A DNA stretch of 18,613 nt, taken from the NCBI GenBank assembly GCA_903933475.1, contig CAIZKE010000121.1:1-18613 (forward strand). The letters run 5' to 3'. Source of the stretch: an uncultured Alphaproteobacteria bacterium. GTDB lineage: Bacteria > Pseudomonadota > Alphaproteobacteria > Caulobacterales > Caulobacteraceae. A program made the translations under genes and the position numbers. How positions within the stretch are numbered: position 1 is the first letter of the stretch; each line of letters opens with the position of its first letter. The notes beneath the pieces were generated by a model. It did not search any database. It worked only from the letters and a program-made list of their open reading frames with translations, and was not told the DNA's origin. This document shows, in pieces, positions 12,943 through 18,613 of this stretch.

Positions 12943-13862
12943 GCGGTCCTCGTGAACGTGCCGCCGGAAGTAAATGTGTGGATGGTGTAGCCACCGGCCT
13001 GCGTGATGGTGCCGCCCGTGAAGACAAAGGCGCCCGTGGGATAGCGGAAAATGGCAATGCCATTGGCCCCGTTACCGCCGGTTGTGGTGCCGATTGGGCC
13101 GGAATAGGTGCCGCCGCCGCCGCCGCTGCCGGTGTTGGGCGCAGCGTTGGCCCCTGCGCCGATTGGGCCGGTTCCGCCGTTGCCGCCGCCGCTATTGCCA
13201 GCGCCGCCCGCAAGACGTCCACCACCACCACCGCCGCCGCCGTAGGCCTGCGCCGAGCCGCTAAGGCTGGACGTGATACCGATGCCACCGTCGCCGCCGT
13301 AATCGCCGCCAGCGGGCGTTCCGATGCCGCCCCCGACCGCCCCGGTGACGTTATTGCCGACACTCGCCGCGCCGCCGCCGCCGCCACCCGCTTGCGTTCC
13401 CTGAGTGGTGTTAGCTATGCCGCCGACAAATGCACTGTCGCCGCCCCACGGCGTGCCGGAAAAACCGCCACTGCGCCAACAAAAGCCCTTTGTTCCGCCG
13501 GGCGCCGAAACGCCCAACGCACTCGACAGGGTGCCGTCTGAACCGTTGCCGGTGTAGTTGACGCCGCCGACGCCGCCAGTGCCGATTGTGACCGGGTAGG
13601 CCCCTATGGCAAGAACCAGCGACCCCGAGGCCACCTGTCCACCACCACCGCCGCCGCCCGCCGTCAGGTCGTAGCCTGCGCCACCACCGCCGCCGCCTGC
13701 GCCGACGATCAGGTATTCCAGCACCGGCGGCAGCGCCTTCTTCCGCCCGTCCATCCCCTGCGCCCGCACGCCCATGCCCCCCATCGCCATGCTCTGAGAG
13801 CCAGCCGGGAGGGTCATGGACTGGGCCAGAAGGCCCGTAGGTCCGAGAGGCTGGTTGGGCAT
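12939..13862 (-). CDS. glycine-rich tail adhesin / receptor-binding candidate
   Basis: A 307-aa protein that is mostly Gly. After a 45-residue Met/Gln-rich N-terminus comes YLIVGAGGGGGGAGYDLTAG, then LVLAIGAYPVTIGTGGVGG, glycine runs at about 159-164, 208-215 and 247-251, and a closing YTIHTFTSGGTFTRTA. The pattern of a Gly-rich body with 'YxVTxGxGG' and a terminal 'HTFTSxGTFT' is that of the phage glycine-rich adhesin domain, whose known members pack polyglycine-II helices and present variable loops to host receptors. It would sit at the fibre tip and set host range. It overlaps both neighbours (1 and 4 nt) and is followed by a chaperone candidate. One Cys (C128). Confidence 0.78.
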   Translation of the reverse strand: MPNQPLGPTGLLAQSMTLPAGSQSMAMGGMGVRAQGMDGRKKALPPVLEYLIVGAGGGGGGAGYDLTAGGGGGGGQVASGSLVLAIGAYPVTIGTGGVGGVNYTGNGSDGTLSSALGVSAPGGTKGFCWRSGGFSGTPWGGDSAFVGGIANTTQGTQAGGGGGGAASVGNNVTGAVGGGIGTPAGGDYGGDGGIGITSSLSGSAQAYGGGGGGGGRLAGGAGNSGGGNGGTGPIGAGANAAPNTGSGGGGGTYSGPIGTTTGGNGANGIAIFRYPTGAFVFTGGTITQAGGYTIHTFTSGGTFTRTA

Positions 13863-14527
13863 CAGTAGCCGAAGCCCTCAGCGCGGAACACGATGCCGGT
13901 GTTGGTGACGCCAATGCCGACGTAGAGCGTATCAGAGGCCCCTAAGATCAGCGGAGCCGAGTCCGAATAGCCCATGTCCACCGCCGTCTGTCCGGTCGTC
14001 TGGGCCACCGTGTAAGCCGCCATGAGGATCGAGCGGATTAGCCGCTTGGTGGTGCCGCCGTCGTTGGAGACGTAGAGTTGCAGTTCTGTCGCCGTCGCCG
14101 TGGCCCGAGCAAGGGCCGTCAGCCGCGTAATCCGCGCCCCGTTGGCCGAGGTGCGGGCCAGTTGAGCCAGAACCGCCGTGCCGCCGCCCGTGGCGTTCGA
14201 GGAGGCGTTCGACCCGTGGGTGAAGGTGTAGCTGTCCGCCGTCAGCACCGTGACGGTGTAGGCCCCCGAGGGCGTGATGCCGCCGACAGCCGTTGCCCCT
14301 GACACCGTGATCTGCATCCCGGTGAACAGGCCGTGATCGGGATGCGACACCGTCACCAGCGCCGAGGCGTTCACCACGGTGAAGGGGCTGGGCGGCAGGA
14401 GGTCCTGACGGGCCAGCAGGACCGTGTTGGTCGGCGTGTCCGTGTAGGTCGAGTTCGCCGTGGTGGCGACCGCCGTAGCCGTGAAAGGCCGCTGCGGGGT
14501 GATGATGGAGTTGGAGGCTATGGCCAT
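13862..14527 (-). CDS. structural protein with FCCH-like module
   Basis: A 221-aa beta-rich protein. The N-terminus (MAIASNSIITPQRPFTATAVATTANSTYTDTPTNTVLL) and C-terminus (about 122-221, with LYVSNDGGTTKRLIRS and DTLYVGIGVTNTGIVFRAEGFGY) frame a module at about 47-122 (FTVVNASALVTVSHPDHGLFTG... VGGITPSGAYTVTVL) closely like the insert in the nozzle-like protein. Phage proteins with this module are often labelled 'ubiquitin-activating E1 FCCH domain', which describes a small beta-barrel fold, not enzyme activity. It lies between a tail-fibre gene and the adhesin and shares a 1-nt overlap (TGATG) with the latter. A tail or fibre decoration is the likely role. Confidence 0.72.
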   Translation of the reverse strand: MAIASNSIITPQRPFTATAVATTANSTYTDTPTNTVLLARQDLLPPSPFTVVNASALVTVSHPDHGLFTGMQITVSGATAVGGITPSGAYTVTVLTADSYTFTHGSNASSNATGGGTAVLAQLARTSANGARITRLTALARATATATELQLYVSNDGGTTKRLIRSILMAAYTVAQTTGQTAVDMGYSDSAPLILGASDTLYVGIGVTNTGIVFRAEGFGY

Positions 14528-14539
14528 GTTCTGAGGTCC

Positions 14540-15238
14540 CTAGAGCGCAGCCGCGAAGGCAATGGCGAGTTTGGTGGCCGTCGCGGTCTTCGCGGCCTGG
14601 TCGGAGGCGTAGTCGGTGAGGTTGGAGGTCGCGAGCGCCGGAAGGTCGCCCACGGTCAGTGTCGGGATGCCCCAGGAGGCCACGGTCCCGTTGGTGATGA
14701 GCGCCTTGCCGGCATTGCCGCCTTGGCCGGGGAGCGAGCCCGCAGCCATCGTGAAGGCCACGCCGTCCACATAGCCCTTGGTCGCAGCATCCGTGGCCGC
14801 CGAGGGTGTCCCGACTCCAGTCAGGATCGCCCCGCCAAAGGCCGTCGTCACCGTGGTGCGGTAGAAGTTGGTCCCGTCCGGGCTGTAGCAGAAGCCCACC
14901 TCACCCGCGGCGAATGAGGCTGTGGCCCCTGCGCCAGTGGTGACGATGACAGCGCCCGAAGCGGCATTGCGGACGAAATAGAGCTTCTTCACCCCAGGGG
15001 CTGTGATGGTCCCGCCCGTCCCGCTCGTGATGTTGAGCGCCAGACACCGGGCCTGATCCGTCGCGCCGTTGACGCTGGTGAGGCTCAGGGAGCCCGACAG
15101 GGCCTGAGTGACCGCCCCGGCAAGGGCATCCTCCAGAAGCTGGAAGACGCCGGTGTTGAGCTGGACGCCCCACGTGTTGAGGTTGTCGCCCGGCGCCTGA
15201 AGGTTCAGCCGGAACGAGGACGTATAGGATGAGGGCAT
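14540..15238 (-). CDS. tail fibre / collar-type protein
   Basis: A 232-aa protein. The N-terminus SYTSSFRLNLQAPGDNLNTWGVQLNTGVFQLLEDALAG is a recognisable opening of phage fibre-like proteins. It is followed by beta-rich segments (VKKLYFVRNAASGAVIVTTGAGATASFAAGEVGFCYSPDGTNFYRTT), then a DAATKGYVDG motif (about 147-155) of the kind that precedes trimeric fibre stems, and a short Ala-rich C-terminal helix (KTATATKLAIAFAAAL). It begins directly after the stop of the small upstream gene. It probably attaches the fibre to the tail, with the tip supplied by following genes. Confidence 0.75.
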   Translation of the reverse strand: MPSSYTSSFRLNLQAPGDNLNTWGVQLNTGVFQLLEDALAGAVTQALSGSLSLTSVNGATDQARCLALNITSGTGGTITAPGVKKLYFVRNAASGAVIVTTGAGATASFAAGEVGFCYSPDGTNFYRTTVTTAFGGAILTGVGTPSAATDAATKGYVDGVAFTMAAGSLPGQGGNAGKALITNGTVASWGIPTLTVGDLPALATSNLTDYASDQAAKTATATKLAIAFAAAL

Positions 15239-15487
15239 TTAAAGAGCGCTCCCGTCCGCCCGCAGCCAGGTGTAGGTCCCGGCGACAGACGTGCTGATGG
15301 CGATGGAGTTCTTGTCGGACACGTGGATCATGCAGGCCTGCCAGCTTGCGGCCGGCGGGAGGTCAGCGAACAGGACCGTGGGCAGTTGAACCGGCTTGGT
15401 CGGCACCGCCTGCTCGTTGATGGCGTCCTGCATGTCCTGCAAGGTCGGGGCAAGCGGAAAGCCGAGGGTCGGACTGACAGGCCTCAT
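15239..15487 (-). CDS. short fibre-associated protein
   Basis: An 82-aa protein starting at the ATG at 15487 (MRPVSPTLGFPLAPTLQDMQDAINEQ), which overlaps the previous stop by 4 nt (ATGA). A longer reading from 15559 would lie in the preceding gene and is poor in composition (DDPDRHLGDLDPDHHD). The C-terminus (ASWQACMIHVSDKNSIAISTSVAGTYTWLRADG) matches the short beta segment 'MIxVSD...AxSxGxxWxRxDG' often found at the ends of phage tail or fibre proteins. It is followed with no gap by the collar-type gene. Role inferred as a fibre component. Confidence 0.72.
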   Translation of the reverse strand: MRPVSPTLGFPLAPTLQDMQDAINEQAVPTKPVQLPTVLFADLPPAASWQACMIHVSDKNSIAISTSVAGTYTWLRADGSAL

Positions 15488-16269
15488 TGCGGGGTCCATC
15501 CTTCCGGGGTCGTGGTGATCGGGGTCCAGATCTCCGAGGTGTCGGTCTGGGTCGTCCAAGTCTCAGAGGTCGAGGTCTGCGGGGTCCAGGCTTCCGCCGT
15601 GGTACCCTGCGAGGTCCAGGCCTCCGAGGTGTCAGGCACAAAGCCCCAGCCGGTGACAACCAGCAGGGCAATGCAGAGGTCCGGGACCTCGGTAATCGCC
15701 ACCAGGCCGGAAGCCGACTGCCAGCCCGAGGCCGAAAGAACGTCTGCCGCCTCGGTGACAGCAAGGGAACCCACCACCAGAACGCCGCCGGAAGCCGACA
15801 GCGTGTCCGGGGCCTCCGTGATGGCCGCAGAGCCCTCATGGAAGACCATGCCCGACGCCGAGACGGTGTCAGGGGCCTCCGTGCGGGCCAGCGAGCCGGA
15901 GACCAGCGCCCCGGCGTTGGCCGAGAGCGTGTCCGGGGCTTCGGTCAGGGCCGCAGAGCCCGAGACCAGCACCCCGCCTGCCGCGTCCGTGTAGTCCGCC
16001 GCCTCGGTGATTGAGGCCGTGCCGGCGACAAGGACTGCACCGGAGGCAGAAACGGCGTCAGCGGCCTCCAGAATGGCCGCATCGCCCGTTACAGAGCCGC
16101 CAACGACCGATCCCGTAGCCGAGACGGTGTCCGCCGCTTCGGTGATCGCCGCCGAGCCGGAGACAATGACCTGGCCGAGCGCGTCGAGGGTGTCGGGAGC
16201 CTCCGTGATGGAGGCCGAGCCCGACAGGCTAGGAGCCGCACCCTGCGGGCTGAGAAGGGTCAGCAGCAT
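15484..16269 (-). CDS. tail protein made of 21-aa repeats
   Basis: A 261-aa protein with almost no unique sequence. About residues 15-205 contain nine copies of a 21-residue unit (consensus GSAAITEAPDTLSASGGVLV, with one 24-residue copy). About 213-261 hold five 10-residue units (DTSEAWTSQG, TTAEAWTPQT, STSETWTTQT, DTSEIWTPIT, TTPEGWTPQ). Short Thr/Ser/Glu-rich beta-like repeats of this kind occur in phage tail structural proteins. GGAGG lies 7 nt before the ATG at 16269. It overlaps the next gene by 4 nt. It is probably an extended, exposed tail or fibre component; unit number is likely to differ between relatives. No enzyme motif. Confidence 0.75.
   Translation of the reverse strand: MLLTLLSPQGAAPSLSGSASITEAPDTLDALGQVIVSGSAAITEAADTVSATGSVVGGSVTGDAAILEAADAVSASGAVLVAGTASITEAADYTDAAGGVLVSGSAALTEAPDTLSANAGALVSGSLARTEAPDTVSASGMVFHEGSAAITEAPDTLSASGGVLVVGSLAVTEAADVLSASGWQSASGLVAITEVPDLCIALLVVTGWGFVPDTSEAWTSQGTTAEAWTPQTSTSETWTTQTDTSEIWTPITTTPEGWTPQ
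15487..15633 (-). repeat. five 30-nt in-frame repeats (10-aa units)
   Basis: Five consecutive units with a fixed Trp (xSExWTxQ) close the repeat protein up to its stop. They form the end of the same ORF as the 63-nt repeats. Confidence 0.8.
15655..16227 (-). repeat. nine 63-nt in-frame repeats (21-aa units)
   Basis: The core ITEAPDT/ITEAADT occurs at residues about 21, 42, 66, 87, 108, 129, 150, 171 and 192 of the protein. All spacings are 21 residues except one of 24, in which GGS is inserted. The units at 42-190 are most alike. Confidence 0.85.
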
Positions 16270-16292
16270 GGAGCGCCCTCCGGTTCAGGCGC

Positions 16293-16457
16293 TCAGTTGA
16301 GGGAGCGGAGTTGGTCCAGAGTGGCCTGTGTCTCGGCAATCTGAGCGTCGAGGGCAACCAGTTGCTCAACGTCGCCGTGGACAACTGCCGTGGTCCGTTG
16401 CCCGTTCAGGTTTGCCAGCTTGTTCGCCATCAGGCGGATGAGGTCAGAGACGGTCAC
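16293..16457 (-). CDS. 54-aa coiled-coil protein, GTG start
   Basis: A gene shorter than usual ORF cut-offs. The GTG at 16457 overlaps the stop of the upstream gene by 4 nt (GTGA), and the reading ends at the TGA at 16293-16295. The product reads MTVSDLIRLMANKLANLNGQ then RTTAVVHGDVEQLVALDAQI and an AETQATLDQLRSLN ending: two helices with heptad-like hydrophobic spacing and no membrane segment. An internal ATG at 16430-16428 could give a 45-residue form. Small proteins with a similar 'L...L..R..AV..GD...V..LDAQIAETQATLDQL' layout are common in phage structural clusters, and it fills an otherwise empty gap between two genes. Role unknown. Confidence 0.72.
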   Translation of the reverse strand: MTVSDLIRLMANKLANLNGQRTTAVVHGDVEQLVALDAQIAETQATLDQLRSLN

Positions 16458-18061
16458 ACCAGCACCACCAGTTCCTGACAGACGGTTGAGAGGTGCGACT
16501 GGAGTAGGACGACATTGTATCTGTCCGTGCCGTCAATCGCGCAGTAAGCCGCCATGCGCCCTCCGAGGGCCGCCGTGCCCGACTGGATGAAGTCGGTGTT
16601 GGTGTAGGGTGAGAGGACCCGGTTCTGCACGTCGAAGCGGTAGAACTGGTTTGCCGCAGAAGCGACGTAGACGTTGAGGTAGAACATCCGGCCTTCGTTC
16701 TCAAAGGGGGCGTAGCAGCCAGTTGTTCCGGTGCCCAGGTTCGTGGTGCTGCCGTCGTAAGTGATCGCCGCGCTCCAAGTCCCGGTGATCGAACCGGCGA
16801 TGTCCAGAAGGTCGAGGCTGCCCGCCGAGCCCCGGAAGAAATAGTTGAAGCTGTGGCGGGCGTTTCGGGCCACATCGGGCTGGATGCCGAACGACGGAGC
16901 CCACACGCCGCCCGCCGCGTTTGCCGAACCGGCCGCCCCGAAATAGGTAATGGACCACGCGCCCGCCGCGATGCTGTTGGTGCCATTGTTCACCGCCGCA
17001 TCGCCGTAGTTGTAGGTGAACACGTTTGCCGATCCGCTCGACCGCATCAGCATCAGGTTGGGCAGTTCGATGACGTATTTGGCCGAGGACGAAGGCTGCG
17101 TCGTCCAAGCCGTGCCCAGGGTATAAACCGGCGAGGCTCCGACCGTATGCGAGGCGATAATCCGCCGCTGGCCGACCGCCGCAGGGGTCACGGTGTCCTG
17201 CACGATCCTGATCTGGAAGTTGCGATACTCGTTAGCCAGAACGACCGCATCGCCCAAGGTCGCCTGCCCGGTTAGGGTTGAGGCCCCGGAAGCCGTTGCC
17301 GCCAGCGCGCTCAGGCCGGTGTCATAGGTGAATGAGCCCTTCACCATGCCTTCGCCGGGAGCCATGTCGTAGGGCGTGTATTGCTCATCCAGCACGACGA
17401 TTGCGCTGTCCGTGGCGATGGTGGCGGGCAGGTTGGTCGTAGTCAGGCCGGTCGAGAGGGTATTGGCCGCGACCTCAAACGAGCGCCAGATATTCGCCCC
17501 GATCGTTCCCGCCGAGAGCATGAACAGGCGACCGGCGAGGATTTCATAGCGAGCGCCTGAAGCGGGCGTGAAGGTGAAGGCGGTATCGACGTTGATGGTC
17601 GGGGCTGTGCCCGCCGTGTTGCCGACGATCCACCGCTCCTCGACCTTTCCCGCCGTGGTGTCGGTAATCCGAAGCTTGAAGCCCTTGTCGCCCGAGCCAC
17701 CCCGGTTTGCGAGCATGTTGACGCCGACAGCGGTCGGGAAGGCCGTTGAGACCACCACGGAGGTCGTCGTCGCGCCTGCTGCAATGGTGCCGACCAGCCC
17801 AAGGGACGGGACAAAGGCGGTGGTCGATCCCGCGCCGAACGTGCCCGCCAAGGCGGGAGACGCCATTGTCTGCCAGCCCTTCGAGATGATGTTAAACCGG
17901 TGCAGGATCGAGGCCGAGATCAGGTTGTAGACAAAGGGGTTCCGCAGGATGGTGGAGCGCAGGTCGGAACACATCGACGAGGCGGCGGTGTGTGCGTTGG
18001 GGCTAGGGGTGACCTGCCTCCAGACCTGAGCGTCGATGACCTTTTTGAATGTGTTTGCCAT
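16454..18061 (-). CDS. large beta-rich phage structural protein
   Basis: A 535-aa protein (MANTFKKVIDAQVWRQVTPSPNAHTAASSMCSDLRS...). It is Gly/Ala/Thr-rich with many short beta segments (FGAGSTTAFVPSLGLVGTIAAGATTTSVVVSTAFPTAVGVNMLANRG) and no catalytic motif. GAGG sits 7 nt before the ATG at 18061. It lies 9 nt after the 147-aa structural gene, in the tail/fibre part of the late block. The beginning and the repeated 'xxFTPASGxRYEI' strands look like a conserved phage head-decoration or tail structural protein whose exact place I cannot name. I infer a virion protein from its neighbours and composition. Confidence 0.72.
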   Translation of the reverse strand: MANTFKKVIDAQVWRQVTPSPNAHTAASSMCSDLRSTILRNPFVYNLISASILHRFNIISKGWQTMASPALAGTFGAGSTTAFVPSLGLVGTIAAGATTTSVVVSTAFPTAVGVNMLANRGGSGDKGFKLRITDTTAGKVEERWIVGNTAGTAPTINVDTAFTFTPASGARYEILAGRLFMLSAGTIGANIWRSFEVAANTLSTGLTTTNLPATIATDSAIVVLDEQYTPYDMAPGEGMVKGSFTYDTGLSALAATASGASTLTGQATLGDAVVLANEYRNFQIRIVQDTVTPAAVGQRRIIASHTVGASPVYTLGTAWTTQPSSSAKYVIELPNLMLMRSSGSANVFTYNYGDAAVNNGTNSIAAGAWSITYFGAAGSANAAGGVWAPSFGIQPDVARNARHSFNYFFRGSAGSLDLLDIAGSITGTWSAAITYDGSTTNLGTGTTGCYAPFENEGRMFYLNVYVASAANQFYRFDVQNRVLSPYTNTDFIQSGTAALGGRMAAYCAIDGTDRYNVVLLQSHLSTVCQELVVLV

Positions 18062-18070
18062 CTCTGATCC

Positions 18071-18514
18071 TCAAGTAATCCGCGAGCGGTGGGAAAGAGC
18101 CCAAGCGGCACGATTGGCGTCGATGATCTGCATCTGCGCGGAGTAGCCGCCGATGGCCGAGATGTTGTTCAGCGTGCCGACTGTGGTGGCGGTCGTCACA
18201 GTGCCCACCGTTGTGACCGCGCCAATCGTGCCGCTTTCGACCACCACCGTGCCGCGCTGCCTGCTGAGCGACTTGTCGTAGCCCAGCGGGGCCATGAGCA
18301 TCTGGAGGATACGGAGCAGGACGTTGCCGGAGTTGGCGTCCGCGACCGGCATGGGGTTGGTCGTGGAAACGTCCGTCGCGGTCTTGGCGTCATCCGCCCC
18401 GGCGAAGGTGACCAGGCCGACGGCTTGCGCCAGGGCGGCCTCACCTGAATAGGTGACGTCCCGCGCGGCGACCTTTGAGCCCGCGCCGGGTGTATAGCCG
18501 ACGTTGTCAGCCAT
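18071..18514 (-). CDS. small phage structural protein
   Basis: A 147-aa protein (MADNVGYTPGAGSKVAARDV...). The N-terminal 'MADNxxYTPGxG' with a following TNPMPVAD (about residues 51-58) is typical of small conserved proteins in phage tail/fibre clusters. The middle has a VESGTIGAVTTVGTVTTATTVGTLNNI stretch of short beta repeats. Its start shares one base with the stop of the gene upstream (TGATG), showing translational coupling. It probably forms part of the virion; a more precise role is not visible. Confidence 0.72.
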   Translation of the reverse strand: MADNVGYTPGAGSKVAARDVTYSGEAALAQAVGLVTFAGADDAKTATDVSTTNPMPVADANSGNVLLRILQMLMAPLGYDKSLSRQRGTVVVESGTIGAVTTVGTVTTATTVGTLNNISAIGGYSAQMQIIDANRAAWALSHRSRIT

Positions 18515-18613
18515 CAGGCGTTGCCTTCGGTCACGGTGAAGGAGGTCACGCTCACCGTCTGGCTGGTGGCGATCGAGGTGTTGTTGAGGTTCAGGTCAGC
18601 GCCCGAGGTGGAC
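18514..18613 (-). CDS. C-terminal end of a phage structural gene (cut by window)
   Basis: Only the last 33 codons are inside the window: on the minus strand they read STSGADLNLNNTSIATSQTV then SVTSFTVTEGNA and TGA. The Asn/Thr/Ser-rich, beta-like ending (NLNNTSIATSQTVSVTSFTVTEGNA) fits a virion protein. The stop shares a base with the ATG of the 147-aa gene, so it belongs to the same late unit. The rest lies beyond 18613. Confidence 0.65.
   Translation of the reverse strand, partial: STSGADLNLNNTSIATSQTVSVTSFTVTEGNA

Overview
This window is part of the genome of a tailed bacteriophage (free phage or prophage) with high-GC coding, probably from a GC-rich proteobacterium. A Caulobacterales or other alphaproteobacterial host is my guess from composition and protein style, not a demonstrated fact. 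No integrase, repressor, capsid, portal or terminase gene is inside the window, so lifestyle cannot be decided here. A tail-nozzle-like protein, a small GNAT-like protein and four successive internal/ejection-type proteins, with no tape-measure or tube gene, argue for a short-tailed (podovirus) particle.

Layout. Positions 9-1540 (+ strand) hold six very small, tightly coupled genes: two related coiled-coil proteins, three membrane proteins and one Cys-rich protein. Three of their junctions reuse almost the same 17-nt sequence, which is at once the Shine-Dalgarno site, the end of one gene and the start of the next. This block converges at about 1541-1589 on a long minus-strand block that fills almost all of the rest.

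Read in its direction of transcription (high to low coordinates), the minus-strand block contains: the end of a structural gene running off the window (18613); two structural proteins (18514-16454); a 54-aa GTG-start gene; a protein made of 21-aa and 10-aa repeats; two tail-fibre-type proteins; a protein carrying a FCCH-like module; a glycine-rich adhesin with a probable chaperone; a small conserved phage protein; the nozzle-like protein; a GNAT-like protein; four internal/ejection candidates including one with eight 22-aa repeats; a lysis cassette (membrane protein, holin, endolysin, i-spanin, o-spanin); and a metallophosphoesterase. Most junctions overlap by 1 or 4 nt, so this is one translationally coupled late transcription unit for tail, host recognition, DNA delivery and lysis.

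Two things break the pattern. The metallophosphoesterase has an in-frame TGA between its active-site motifs, where Trp is expected. A lone 65-aa membrane-protein gene on the + strand (4562-4759) sits inside the minus-strand late block and shares a CTAG with its convergent neighbour so that both genes stop there. I see no tRNA, IS element, CRISPR array or convincing terminator hairpin, and no gene-free stretch longer than 300 bases.
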